DNA from: a virus
Length of the DNA stretch: 28,983 nucleotides
Strand: one strand, 5' to 3'
IMG/VR virus record: IMGVR_UViG_3300007735_000578
Location: 1-28,983 of that record
Shown here: piece after piece, positions 7,267 to 14,501 of the stretch
Layout: each line of letters starts with the position of its first letter
Position numbering within the stretch: the first letter of the stretch is position 1
Position numbers and translations under genes: made by a program
Notes under the pieces: generated by a model
The model's input: the letters and a program-made list of their open reading frames with translations, nothing else
The model's database searches: none
What the model was told of the DNA's origin: nothing

Positions 7267-7842
7267 TTACTTCTTACGCACTACAAATTCTATCTGACAA
7301 ATAGCATCTGCTCTAGTTTGATCTTCATCAAATCTATTAAAATCAAAATCGCTAACTATACTATTACACCTAATTAACTCAATATCATCATCAAAATGCT
7401 TCAAAAAATCTATCACATTAATTGACTTGGGTAAATTAGACGCAAATTCCAATGTCCAACTAGTCTTATGATCACCATTATACACAGATGGCCATTTACA
7501 CTTTTCATAAAAAATCTCATGCGGTATCGCAACTATCACATATCCACCCACCTTACATATCCTCAACCAATTGCTAAACGCCTCATACGGATTGTCCATA
7601 TGCTCCAAACAATGTGAACTATACACAAAATCAAACACACCATCACCTATATTACCACAATACATAGCATCATTGCTAACATCAAACTGCTTATCATAAA
7701 CAACTACACTATCAATATTCTTAAATATCATCTTACTCAAAACATCACCACCACACCCAATGTCTATACCACATCCCCTAAAATATTCATCATACTTGTT
7801 CTTTAACCTGTACCCATTGAGCTTCTTAGTTTCATTCGCCAT
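7267..7842 (-). CDS. SAM-dependent methyltransferase, class I
   Basis: The 191-residue product has the class I methyltransferase order. GIDIGCGGDVL (about residues 26-36) is motif I for AdoMet. VVYDKQFDVS supplies the acidic residue at the end of strand 2. GVFDFVYSSHCLEHM is motif IV, in the Methyltransf_11 style, followed by NPYEAFSNWLRICKVGGYVIVAIPHE. The C-terminus carries the variable substrate part. The target may be a small molecule, sugar or protein and cannot be told from sequence. It lies alone on the minus strand between two C-rich tracts. The neighbouring HNH fusion gene is divergent. Confidence 0.88.
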   Translation of the reverse strand: MANETKKLNGYRLKNKYDEYFRGCGIDIGCGGDVLSKMIFKNIDSVVVYDKQFDVSNDAMYCGNIGDGVFDFVYSSHCLEHMDNPYEAFSNWLRICKVGGYVIVAIPHEIFYEKCKWPSVYNGDHKTSWTLEFASNLPKSINVIDFLKHFDDDIELIRCNSIVSDFDFNRFDEDQTRADAICQIEFVVRKK

Positions 7843-7890
7843 ATATCACCATCATACCACATACTCTCCAACTTGTAAAGCACCCCCCAC

Positions 7891-7911
7891 CATATATTTG
7901 CGCGAGGTATT
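7891..7911. repeat. Second copy of the C-run / TTGCGCG element
   Basis: After a C run (7883-7888) comes CATATATTTGCGCGAGGTATT, matching 7243-7261 except for an AT insertion and one G/A change. The two copies flank the methyltransferase gene. TATTTATAAAGAT overlaps its right end (7908-7920), like the candidate late promoters but not followed by ATG. Confidence 0.5.
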
Positions 7912-7954
7912 TATAAAGATATACATAATAATACAGACTATACACTAAAATCTA

Positions 7955-7983
7955 TTGACTAATATACATCCATATAGTACAAT
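7955..7983 (+). promoter_or_regulatory. Promoter of the HNH fusion gene
   Basis: TTGACT (7955-7960), a 17-nt spacer and TACAAT (7978-7983) are followed 10 nt later by ATG 7994. This is the same short-leader layout used by the small genes further right, and it decides the start in favour of 7994 over 7955. Confidence 0.7.
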
Positions 7984-7993
7984 ATATCATATT

Positions 7994-8440
7994 ATGATTT
8001 TACCTATACACACCAATAATAATTGCTTCGAATGCTATAGTACTACCAATATAGTATATCACCACGTAGTTCCAGAATCACTCGGAGGTAAAAATACCAT
8101 ACCTCTCTGCCAACCTTGTCACGATAAAGTTCATAACATAAAGCCCAGAAACATCTCTATATCAGAATTAACCAAAAAAGGTATTCAACGTGCAAAACAT
8201 CGTGGTGTCAAACTCGGCGGACCAAATCCAGAGAAATCAGTTAAAGCAATGAACATAGGCGCAGCTAAAGCCAAACAAGACTTTAAAAACAAACTGGTGC
8301 CTGTTATGCATAATCTAAAAAATAATGGATTCACTACTCTGCAAAGTATCGCAGACTATTTAAATAATAATAACATACCAACCAGAACAGGTAAAAAATG
8401 GTCACCTGGCACAGTACGCAACATATTGATATACAAATAA
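7994..8440 (+). CDS. HNH endonuclease fused to a serine-recombinase-type tail
   Basis: From ATG 7994 the product has 148 residues. The first 50 form a zinc HNH nuclease: C11-x2-C14, then H23-H24 with VVPESLGG, then CQPCHDKVH. The remainder (ISELTKKGIQRAKHRGVKLG, later SIADYLNNNNIPTRTGKKWS and GTVRNIL) closely follows the segment after the catalytic domain of small serine recombinases, including the 'A(K)xRGVKLG' linker and the 'IPTxxGxxWxxxTVRxIL' helix-turn-helix. The serine catalytic domain is absent. It is best read as a mobile nuclease that borrowed a recombinase DNA-binding tail. It has its own promoter and a terminator. Confidence 0.82.
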   Translation: MILPIHTNNNCFECYSTTNIVYHHVVPESLGGKNTIPLCQPCHDKVHNIKPRNISISELTKKGIQRAKHRGVKLGGPNPEKSVKAMNIGAAKAKQDFKNKLVPVMHNLKNNGFTTLQSIADYLNNNNIPTRTGKKWSPGTVRNILIYK

Positions 8441-8473
8441 ACACTCATCAACCTTTATCTCCTACAAGTATTC

Positions 8474-8498
8474 CCCCTCTATACCAAGAGGGGTTTTT
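8474..8498 (+). terminator. Rho-independent terminator after the HNH fusion gene
   Basis: CCCCTCT pairs with AGAGGGG across a 6-nt loop and is followed by TTTTT, 34 nt after the stop. Confidence 0.9.
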
Positions 8499-9286
8499 CA
8501 CATAGCCCCCCCCTCATTTTACCTCCCCCCCTCGCTTTTTTAAGTTCACAACACCACCCACCCTCATAAACATACACACCACCTCATCACCTCACCACAA
8601 TACACCACTAATCGCTTGTCAAATACTATTTCTCCCATAACCTCCCTTTATTCAACTATTCACTACTATTGACATTTTTGCTCAACAGCGTTGTATTGCC
8701 ACCAATACACGATATTACAACAAACATACACATTTGTATATATGTTAATTAATTAAGCGCTTAATTGTAACATTTATAAGCATAATAAGCACTATATCAC
8801 GTTTTCGTAGCGCTTATGTGCTTTTTTTATAGTGGCGCAACATATGTGTATATGGTGCTTGCGGTTATTGCTATTTTTGTTTCGTCTCGTTTACCCACAT
8901 CAAATTTAGCACTTGACAACATCCATCACGCTTTTGTCAAGTTATTTAGTTTTGTCATAAGATCATCTACTACATTGCCATATCATAAGTGACTCTACTT
9001 GTTCCACAGGATGCAGTCGCAAAATATATTAAGCTAAGACGTTTGACAACACCAAAAAGTGTGTTATGATAATATTGGGGGGTACTGAGGCTTATTTATA
9101 AATAATTATAACACAATAGTCGGGGTACGTCAAACACTAACGTTAATGGTATATAATAGTAATAGCATTATGTATATACATAACGTTTATTAATAGTATC
9201 AATGGGGGAATAAACAGCAATAAGTGATAAACCAGTGACATATCACTAATTTATCACGTTAGCGTTAACGTAACGCACGCAGCCTC
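8499..9286. other. Gene-free region with palindromes and TAACG repeats
   Basis: No convincing gene is present. The region holds a perfect 16-bp palindrome (8751-8766, AATTAAGCGCTTAATT), an inverted repeat ACTTGACAA / TTGTCAAGT (about 8912-8944), another perfect 16-bp palindrome (9168-9183, TTATGTATATACATAA), a nested inverted repeat around GTGATAAA/TTTATCAC (about 9221-9260), and TAACG/CGTTA repeats near 9138, 9183 and 9258-9276. It separates the mostly leftward left part from the rightward small-gene block. An origin of replication or a regulatory hub is the natural guess, but nothing proves it. Confidence 0.5.
9043..9070 (+). promoter_or_regulatory. Promoter without an obvious gene
   Basis: TTGACA (9043-9048), a 16-nt spacer and TATGAT (9065-9070). 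No start codon with a good frame follows, so the product may be a noncoding RNA covering the TAACG-rich region or a primer transcript. Confidence 0.55.
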
Positions 9287-9354
9287 CGGTGCCCTACCCT
9301 AGCTTTGTCAGCCGATCTTGTAAATACTTTACCACAGAGCCAGTCAAACCTCAA
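9287..9354 (-). ncRNA. Promoter-linked repeat element, copy 1
   Basis: On the minus strand TTGAGG (9354-9349), a 17-nt spacer and TAAAGT (9331-9326) are followed by AGATCGGCTGA (9318-9308) and AGCTAGGGTAGGGCACCGG (9305-9287). The same order occurs at 11481, 14203 (minus) and 21181. TAACG-type repeats lie just beyond. The conserved block starts where the transcript should start, so a short RNA or a leader with a control role is likely. No protein is encoded. Confidence 0.5.
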
Positions 9355-9414
9355 GCCTTTTCTTTGAAAAAGTGCGTTAACGGTAACGGTATGCACGCAG
9401 GGGGGGTGTAATTA

Positions 9415-9443
9415 ATTTTACCACGAATCGTCGGCAAAGTCAA
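9415..9443 (-). promoter_or_regulatory. Leftward promoter without a gene
   Basis: On the minus strand TTGACT (9443-9438), a 17-nt spacer and TAAAAT (9420-9415). The transcript would run through a C7 run and then GTTACCGTTAACG. It lacks the AGATCGGCTGA core. Confidence 0.5.
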
Positions 9444-9488
9444 GTTTTATTTGCGAAAAAGTGCGTTAGCGATAAAGTAATTTGGGTA

Positions 9489-9584
9489 GGCGCCGGTCCC
9501 CAACTCTCGGCGCCCTAGGGTCGGCCTCACACTGTCCTATGTCTTATTGTGGAGCTAGTCTACCAGCTCTGGCGCAGACCTCAA
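9489..9584 (-). ncRNA. Promoter-linked repeat element, divergent copy 2
   Basis: On the minus strand TTGAGG (9584-9579), a 16-nt spacer and TAGACT (9562-9557). Downstream GACCCTAGGG and GTTGGGGACC recall the tail of the other copies, but the AGATCGGCTGA core is replaced. GGCGCC at 9514-9509 can pair with GGCGCC at 9494-9489 to form a hairpin. The outward sequence leads to GCGTTAGCG repeats (about 9463). Confidence 0.4.
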
Positions 9585-9659
9585 GCTTTATTTTAAAAAA
9601 AGTGTAAAGTGTGGGTAGGGCTTGACAATCTGGGGATTCCTGATAGACTATTGTCCGTG

Positions 9660-9869
9660 ATGAAAAACAAGTCATTTAAGCCCGAGGTGCTAGTGGATGG
9701 TCAATGGTCAACGAACGCTCTGCGGTTCGCTACGGCGGAGGAAGCGTTTGGATCGATGATGGCGTTGCGGATGCGCTGGTGGGTGCCTACGGATGGTCGA
9801 GCCACTGAGAGCGAGGATCCGGTCAACTATCGGTTTGTGGATGGTAGGGATGTGCGGATTGAGGCTTGA
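9660..9869 (+). CDS. Small unknown protein, leaderless
   Basis: ATG 9660 is chosen because TTGACA (9622-9627) and TAGACT (9644-9649) lie 10 nt before it; the longer frame from 9609 would start upstream of the promoter. The 69-residue product (MKNKSFKPEVLVDGQW, then RFATAEEAFGSMMALRMRWW and SEDPVNYRFVDGR) resembles short phage and plasmid proteins of the type 'VDGxWxxNxLRFATxEEA' that I have seen without assigned function. Its stop TGA is part of the -35 box of the next gene (GCTTGACA). Confidence 0.65.
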   Translation: MKNKSFKPEVLVDGQWSTNALRFATAEEAFGSMMALRMRWWVPTDGRATESEDPVNYRFVDGRDVRIEA

Positions 9870-9903
9870 CAGCCAGGAATTCTCTGGTAGACTATTGTCC
9901 ACG

Positions 9904-10020
9904 ATGAAGAACGATCTTGATACGGCGTTGATGCTGATTATGGGCTGGATTGCGTTTGCGATGTTGGTCGCTGCTGTGAATCTGGTGGTTGTGGTTGGAA
10001 AGTTGATTTTTGGGGCTTGA
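9904..10020 (+). CDS. Small membrane protein
   Basis: The 38-residue frame starts at ATG 9904, 10 nt after TAGACT (9888-9893; -35 TTGACA 9866-9871). After MKNDLDTAL it is almost wholly hydrophobic (LIMGWIAFAMLVAAVNLVVV), giving one membrane helix. The stop TGA again lies inside the next gene's -35 box. No family can be named. The promoter, the spacing and the single-pass design support a real gene. Confidence 0.55.
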   Translation: MKNDLDTALMLIMGWIAFAMLVAAVNLVVVVGKLIFGA

Positions 10021-10053
10021 CATTTTAGAAAAAGCTGATAAAGTATTAAAACA

Positions 10054-10278
10054 ATGAATAAGGTAACGTTTAAGCGGGTTGTGAATCAAAGTCTTCCCAA
10101 TTTGTATAGTGGAACGATTAATGGTGAGATTGTTGGGTTTATATATAAGCCTAATGATAGCAAGAGTGATAGAAATGCTTGGCGTAGTTATGTTGGTGTG
10201 GGTGATAATGCTAAGTTTTTGTATCATACGTGGGATATGAATGATGCTATGGAGGCGGTACAATTGGCGGTTAAGTAA
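10054..10278 (+). CDS. Small unknown protein, leaderless
   Basis: This 74-residue product starts 9 nt after TAAAGT (10039-10044) with TTGACA at 10017-10022 and a 16-nt spacer. It reads as a compact alternating domain: VTFKRVVNQSLPNLYSG, then EIVGFIYKPNDSKSD, RNAWRSYVGVG and a C-terminal helix WDMNDAMEAVQLAVK. No family is recognised. The same promoter sequence (TTGACATTTTAGAAAAAGC) stands before the gene at 16088, so the two may be co-regulated. Confidence 0.65.
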   Translation: MNKVTFKRVVNQSLPNLYSGTINGEIVGFIYKPNDSKSDRNAWRSYVGVGDNAKFLYHTWDMNDAMEAVQLAVK

Positions 10279-10288
10279 ATAACATATT

Positions 10289-10327
10289 GTCATTGGGATG
10301 GAAATAAATTGAATTAATCTCAATGAC
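10289..10327. other. Long inverted repeat before the HNH gene
   Basis: GTCATTGGGAT (10289-10299) pairs with ATCTCAATGAC (10317-10327), 11 bp with one G-T, across a 17-nt loop. No T run follows. It may be a weak terminator of the gene at 10054 or mark the edge of the inserted endonuclease gene. Confidence 0.45.
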
Positions 10328-10361
10328 CATAATATATATTATCTGAAAGGATAATTATATT

Positions 10362-11003
10362 ATGAGTATTAAAAGACCAGATAAGTTTGTATGTAGATGG
10401 GCAAAGAGATTAAGAGCCTATAATGATTTGGGAGGTGAATGTAATAGATGTGGGGAAACTGACATATTTAAATTACATTTTCATCATACAGATCCTACTC
10501 AAAAAGAATTTGAAATGAGTAAAATTACGGCTCACGTTCCGTGGCCGATTATTAAACAAGAACTTGATAAGTGTATTTTACTTTGTGCTAATTGTCATAC
10601 ATCTTTACATTCAGAAGATTCAAGAAAAAAGTTTGAATTGTTATATGACAAAATATTAGAGAAAAGTAAAGTAGTAGAAAATATATCAAGACCTGAGTTA
10701 GACTCTGATTATATCTATAAGTTATTAAAAGAAAAGAAAAGCATTGCTCAGATTGGAAAGATTTTGGGTAAAGACCCATCAACTATATTAGACATAGCTG
10801 AAAGACTACAAGATAAATATGGTGAAAAGTTATTCTTAACAAGAGAAGAATATAACAAAGATAAACAAAAGGTTGATCAAGACGAATTGATTAGTTTGGT
10901 ACGTAATGGAGAGTCCGTAAAAAACATCGCAAAAAAGTTTGACTCTGCGCAAAGTACGGTGTACAATCTTATCCGTAAGTTGAAACGGAAACAAAAATTA
11001 TAA
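10362..11003 (+). CDS. HNH homing-type endonuclease with helix-turn-helix tail
   Basis: The 213-residue product has a zinc HNH nuclease near its start (CNRCGETD, LHFHHTDPTQKEF, CILLCANCHTSLH) followed by two helix-turn-helix-like repeats (KKSIAQIGKILGKDPSTIL and ESVKNIAKKFDSAQSTVYNL), the usual build of free-standing homing endonucleases. Unlike the phage genes around it, it has a Shine-Dalgarno site (AAAGGA, 10346-10351, 10 nt before ATG) and no short-leader promoter. That suggests recent arrival. It ends 5 nt before the gene at 11009, which may now depend on its transcript. Confidence 0.87.
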   Translation: MSIKRPDKFVCRWAKRLRAYNDLGGECNRCGETDIFKLHFHHTDPTQKEFEMSKITAHVPWPIIKQELDKCILLCANCHTSLHSEDSRKKFELLYDKILEKSKVVENISRPELDSDYIYKLLKEKKSIAQIGKILGKDPSTILDIAERLQDKYGEKLFLTREEYNKDKQKVDQDELISLVRNGESVKNIAKKFDSAQSTVYNLIRKLKRKQKL

Positions 11004-11008
11004 AATAT

Positions 11009-11428
11009 ATGGCTACCCGTGGAAATATTGGTATCGTGAATGAAGACGGTTCTATTACCGTTATCTATGTTCATTGGGATTCTTATCCTGAGTATGTGGG
11101 TAAGATTCTTTTGAATCACTACACTACTTCTGATATTGTCAATGAACTATTGAAGTTGGGTAATCTGAGTCAGTTGTGTGAGAATGTGAATCCTACTGAG
11201 TCTCACACTTTTGCTGAACCTCAAAAGGGAGTGTGTGTTGCTTATGGTCGTGAACGTGGTGAGAAGGATCAGGAGGCTATTGTGTTTGAGGATCTGGGTG
11301 AGTTTGAGGATAGTGCTAGTAACAGTTGGGCTGATTATCAGTACTTGTTTGACAATGGTAAGTGGTCCTATCGTAATGTGAATAACACGTTGGGATGGAG
11401 GGAGTTGACCCAGACAGTTTGTGGTTAA
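11009..11428 (+). CDS. Unknown phage/plasmid protein of the 'MATRGxIGI' type
   Basis: The 139-residue protein opens MATRGNIGIVNEDGSITVIY, followed by HWDSYPEYVG and a long middle with LGNLSQL, and ends in a tryptophan/tyrosine-rich segment (SWADYQYLFDNGKWSYRNV). I have seen this opening (short hairpin, 'YxHWDxYPExVG') in small phage and plasmid proteins of unknown function. It has no promoter of its own in the 5-nt gap after the HNH gene, so it is read from upstream or was separated from its promoter by the HNH insertion. Confidence 0.75.
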   Translation: MATRGNIGIVNEDGSITVIYVHWDSYPEYVGKILLNHYTTSDIVNELLKLGNLSQLCENVNPTESHTFAEPQKGVCVAYGRERGEKDQEAIVFEDLGEFEDSASNSWADYQYLFDNGKWSYRNVNNTLGWRELTQTVCG

Positions 11429-11480
11429 TTTATAAACAAGAAAGGTTGTGGGTGATCCTTTGAAACCCTCAAGAAAGTTG

Positions 11481-11550
11481 TTGACTTTCCTGGCTGATCT
11501 GGTAAAGTAGGTTCCAGATCGGCTGAAGGGAGCCAGGGTAGGGTACCTGG
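11481..11550 (+). ncRNA. Promoter-linked repeat element, copy 3
   Basis: TTGACT (11481-11486), a 16-nt spacer and TAAAGT (11503-11508) are followed by CCAGATCGGCTGA and AGCCAGGGTAGGGTACCTGG. CCAG at 11514 can pair with CTGG at 11547, closing a stem. AACGATAACG (11568-11577) lies downstream, as in the other copies. No open frame follows until the next gene's own promoter, so the product is probably a short RNA of about 40-60 nt. Confidence 0.5.
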
Positions 11551-11644
11551 GGGTAATTTAAAATTTTAACGATAACGTAGAAAGTTGCAGAAAGTTGCAA
11601 AAAACAGTTGACTTTGGACCAGGTTGGTCTATACTGTTTCCACG

Positions 11645-11977
11645 ATGAAGATTTCCTCCGCTGTTACCGAGTACGTCAAGGTTCAACTCTCAACCAATCC
11701 CGCTTGGGCTCAACGAGCCATCGTGAAGCTGTGGGAACGTCAAACGTCCGATGAACAGGCTGCTCAGACCACGGGACACAACAATGGTGTGGGTTTCAAT
11801 GGTACTGATGCTTTTATTCTTAGCTCATTTGCTGAACAAATCAACAAGGGTCGTACTCTTAGTCCTAAACAGTTGACTATAGCGTTCAAGAAGCTTCCCA
11901 AGTATAGTAAACAGATTATCAGTGAAATACCCGCTGATAAACTGAGTGAGATTGAGAAAAAAGCGGTTGTTGCTTGA
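11645..11977 (+). CDS. Unknown protein of the 'QTxDEQ…GVGFxGxD' type
   Basis: ATG 11645 lies 9 nt after TATACT (11630-11635; -35 TTGACT 11608-11613). The 110-residue product has WAQRAIVKLWERQTSDEQAA, NGVGFNGTDAFILSS and LSPKQLTIAFKKLPKYSKQI. I know this series of blocks from small plasmid and phage proteins and from the ends of some larger replication-associated proteins, but no activity is established to my knowledge. It is mostly helical with a basic C-terminus. Its stop TGA sits in the next -35 box. Confidence 0.7.
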   Translation: MKISSAVTEYVKVQLSTNPAWAQRAIVKLWERQTSDEQAAQTTGHNNGVGFNGTDAFILSSFAEQINKGRTLSPKQLTIAFKKLPKYSKQIISEIPADKLSEIEKKAVVA

Positions 11978-12013
11978 CAAATGGGGGTATATCCCCTATA
12001 CTTGTTATATAAG

Positions 12014-12217
12014 ATGAATACTGATTTGACTGTATTGTTTAAGACTATTACCGAGAGTGTACCCAATTATATTATGTTTATTATATTAATTGTGTTGGGT
12101 TATTCACTGTGTGTAGCATTTGTGAAGACATTGAGTGACAATGTGGTCAAGGTGGTGTTGGCTGCTCGTGCTCCGGTTGAATTCAAGATCCGTGATGGCA
12201 GCGACACTGAAAAATAA
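12014..12217 (+). CDS. Small single-pass membrane protein
   Basis: ATG 12014 follows TATACT (11997-12002; -35 TTGACA 11974-11979, spacer 17) by 11 nt. The 67-residue product has one long membrane helix (about residues 18-38, NYIMFIILIVLGYSLCVAF) and a short charged C-terminal tail (EFKIRDGSDTEK). No family is known. A longer frame from 11981 overlaps the promoter and is not used. Confidence 0.6.
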   Translation: MNTDLTVLFKTITESVPNYIMFIILIVLGYSLCVAFVKTLSDNVVKVVLAARAPVEFKIRDGSDTEK

Positions 12218-12268
12218 TTCAAAAAAGTGCTTGAGGTTTCTAGGGGGTCGTGATAATCTATTTACACA

Positions 12269-13627
12269 ATGAACGTTGAACTTCTACTTCCTCCCCAACG
12301 GGAGCACGCTGTTAATATGCTTAACAGTTTGTATATCAATGGTGTTGCTTGTGATCAGAGTGAGACTGGTACTGGCAAGACTTATGTGGCTGCTTGGATT
12401 GCTAAGAATCTTAATAGTCCAGTGGTTATTGTGTGTCCCAAGATTATGATGCCTGCTTGGACCACGGTCTTGAGTTATTTTGGTATTAAGGCTCATTGTT
12501 TGATTAACTATGAGAAATTGATTCGGGGTAACACTGAACATTTATCATTTAAAGATGGTAAGGATAATCTTCCTAGTGATTATACTATTAACTTCCCCAA
12601 GAATAGTTTGGTTATTCTGGATGAAGTACATAAGTGTAAGTCTAGTACCAGCAAGAATAGTGATTTTCTTATTAAGTTGAAGATGGATGGTTATAAGTCA
12701 TTGTTGCTTAGTGCTACTAGCGCTACCAATCCGTTGGAGATGAAAGCGTTTGGTTTTGCTACTACTCTTCACAATCTTACTAGTTATCGTCAGTTTATCA
12801 CTGATAGTGGTGCTTATGTTGGACGATATGGTGGATTTCAGATTGATCTACAGAGTCAAAAGACTGTAGAGGCTATGTCTAACATTCACGATAAGCTATT
12901 TAATCTGTATAAGGTTAGTAGCCGTATGACCCGAAAGATGTTTGACAAGATCTTTCCTGACAATCACGTGATGGCTGAATGTTTTGATATGGGTACCAAT
13001 ACTGATAAGATCAACAAGGTATATCTTCAAATGGAGTCTGAATTGGCTGCTTTGGAGGAATCCAGTGTCAATTATAGTCAACATCACTTTGCTATTATGA
13101 CTAAAGCTCGTCGTATGGCTGAATTGTTGAAGGTACCCACTATGGTTGAAATGATTGAAGATTGGTATGATGAGGGTATCAGTCCTGTGGTGTTTGTGAA
13201 TTTCACTGACACTGTTGAGGCTATTGAGAAACAATTGGCTAAGAATAGGAAGTTTGATGGTACTATTGCTAGGATTGTTGGGGGACAATCTGATAAGGTT
13301 AGACAAAAGGACATTGAATTGTTTCAGAGTGATGACAAACGAATTATGATTGCTAATTTAGCTGCTGGTAATGCAGGAGTTAGTTTGCACGATTTGATTG
13401 GTAATCATCCACGTGGTAGTATTATTAGTCCTAGTTACAGTGCTATTAATCTTCTTCAGGCTTTAGGACGTTGCCACAGAGCCGAAGGTAAAACTCCAGT
13501 AATTCAAAAGGTGATGTTCGCAGCTGGGACTATTGAGGAAGATGCTTGTAAACGTGTACAGTCTAAGCTTAATAACTTGGAATGTCTTAATGATGGTGAT
13601 TTGACTTATAGTGTTCGTATTGCTTAA
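12269..13627 (+). CDS. SNF2/DEAD-like superfamily 2 helicase
   Basis: The 452-residue enzyme has the ordered SF2 motifs: Walker A SETGTGKTY (Lys37), VVIVCPKIMMPAW (Ia), DEVH at 118-121 (motif II), LLSATSATNP (motif III), VVFVNFTD (IV), GNAGVSLHD (V) and QALGRCHRAEGK (VI). The order and the compact size fit phage SNF2-type or T4 UvsW-like DNA translocases acting in replication, recombination or transcription. ATG is 9 nt after TAATCT (12254-12259), with a TTGAGG -35 (12231-12236). A 90-residue gene follows 11 nt downstream and is probably co-transcribed. Confidence 0.88.
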   Translation: MNVELLLPPQREHAVNMLNSLYINGVACDQSETGTGKTYVAAWIAKNLNSPVVIVCPKIMMPAWTTVLSYFGIKAHCLINYEKLIRGNTEHLSFKDGKDNLPSDYTINFPKNSLVILDEVHKCKSSTSKNSDFLIKLKMDGYKSLLLSATSATNPLEMKAFGFATTLHNLTSYRQFITDSGAYVGRYGGFQIDLQSQKTVEAMSNIHDKLFNLYKVSSRMTRKMFDKIFPDNHVMAECFDMGTNTDKINKVYLQMESELAALEESSVNYSQHHFAIMTKARRMAELLKVPTMVEMIEDWYDEGISPVVFVNFTDTVEAIEKQLAKNRKFDGTIARIVGGQSDKVRQKDIELFQSDDKRIMIANLAAGNAGVSLHDLIGNHPRGSIISPSYSAINLLQALGRCHRAEGKTPVIQKVMFAAGTIEEDACKRVQSKLNNLECLNDGDLTYSVRIA

Positions 13628-13638
13628 TATATAAATTT

Positions 13639-13911
13639 ATGACTAAAGTACTTGCAGTAAAGTATCCATCTAGTGTGGATCGTGTTCGACAAAGTTTTGA
13701 TCATTTGCGTCAGGTGTTTGATGTACCTGATGTATCTACGATCAAAGATATGTTTGGATCGTTGTTGTTTAATGATAACCAGACATTTAGGTACAACTAT
13801 TGTTTGGTTAAATATAATAATGAACTTTTTATTATAGAACCAGTAGACTTAAGTAAGTGTACGTATGTACGGAAAAAAATTGAATTTCATCCACTACAAC
13901 ATATGGTTTGA
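13639..13911 (+). CDS. Small unknown protein downstream of the helicase
   Basis: The 90-residue product (MTKVLAVKYPSSVDRVRQSF, later FGSLLFNDNQTFRYNYCLVK and NNELFIIEPVDLSKC) has an N-terminal helix and then strands; no motif is recognised. It lacks a promoter and a Shine-Dalgarno site in the 11-nt A/T spacer after the helicase and therefore depends on its transcript. A link to the helicase is inferred from position only. Confidence 0.65.
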   Translation: MTKVLAVKYPSSVDRVRQSFDHLRQVFDVPDVSTIKDMFGSLLFNDNQTFRYNYCLVKYNNELFIIEPVDLSKCTYVRKKIEFHPLQHMV

Positions 13912-13979
13912 TCTTCGTAGGTGTTATCGTACATCTACATCCACAAAAACAAAAACGATTGGTTGGTGTTCATTGTATT

Positions 13980-14010
13980 GAGGCTGGAGGAGCAATCTTC
14001 CAGCCTCTTT
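13980..14010 (+). terminator. Probable terminator
   Basis: GAGGCTGGA (13980-13988) pairs with TCCAGCCTC (13999-14007), followed only by TTT. It is strong as a hairpin and weak in its T tract. It ends the helicase operon and lies opposite the leftward element at 14140-14203. Confidence 0.6.
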
Positions 14011-14139
14011 GGTTGCGCAGAAAGGCTGCTAGGTGATGGTTTGATTGAGAGGCTGCAGCGTAGATATGGCTTGGGAAATCAAGATCGCCTATAAACGATT
14101 CTGTAACGCTAACGTTATAACGCAATTTGGGTAGCCCTT

Positions 14140-14203
14140 GGTCCCCTACCCTGGCTGTCAGCCGATCTTGTGTATACTGTACCAGACCTGGCGCAGACCA
14201 CAA
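14140..14203 (-). ncRNA. Promoter-linked repeat element, copy 4
   Basis: On the minus strand TTGTGG (14203-14198), a 16-nt spacer and TACAGT (14181-14176) are followed by AGATCGGCTGA (14168-14158) and AGCCAGGGTAGGGGACC (14156-14140). Outward lies GCGTTATAACGTTAGCG (14123-14107). It faces the helicase operon, so its transcript would run toward the hairpin at 13980-14010. Nothing else is visible in 13912-14259. Confidence 0.5.
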
Positions 14204-14265
14204 GCTAAAAGTGCAAAAAAGAATGGGGGCTTGACTTCTGGGTTGGCTGTGGTACTCTAATGAAG

Positions 14266-14451
14266 ATGAACAAACTCAAGTATTGGATTTTGGTTACCGC
14301 AGCTCTTGTTAAGGTGTTTACCCCATCAATTTTGATGTTTGGGTCTGCATTTGTGTTCAATGGCACGTTGGTTGGGGATGCTATGTTTATTTTAGGTATT
14401 TGCAGCCTTGGTTGGATTACCGACATCAATTTCCCGCAAAAGCCTGAATAA
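14266..14451 (+). CDS. Small membrane protein
   Basis: TTGACT (14231-14236), a 16-nt spacer and TACTCT (14253-14258) place the transcript start near the second of two close ATGs, so 14266 is preferred over 14260. The product (61 residues) has two hydrophobic segments (YWILVTAALVKVF and AMFILGICSLGWI) separated by a short loop, fitting a two-pass membrane protein. No family is known. Confidence 0.6.
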   Translation: MNKLKYWILVTAALVKVFTPSILMFGSAFVFNGTLVGDAMFILGICSLGWITDINFPQKPE

Positions 14452-14501
14452 GCTAAAAAAGGTGTTGACTTTGGGGTTGGTTGTGGTAATCTATTTCCAC
14501 G

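Noticed and set aside
8911-8946. Promoter at CTTGACAACATCC
   Set aside because: The -35-like TTGACA is part of an inverted repeat, and no acceptable -10 box lies at the right distance.
9130-9480. CRISPR-like array from the TAACG repeats
   Set aside because: The repeats are 5-12 nt, irregularly spaced and partly inverted; there are no uniform spacers and no cas genes in the window.
9892-10323. Minus-strand frame of 143 codons
   Set aside because: It covers two rightward leaderless genes and a hairpin. Its composition (Ile, Asn, His, Thr) is typical of antisense frames here, and no promoter suits it.
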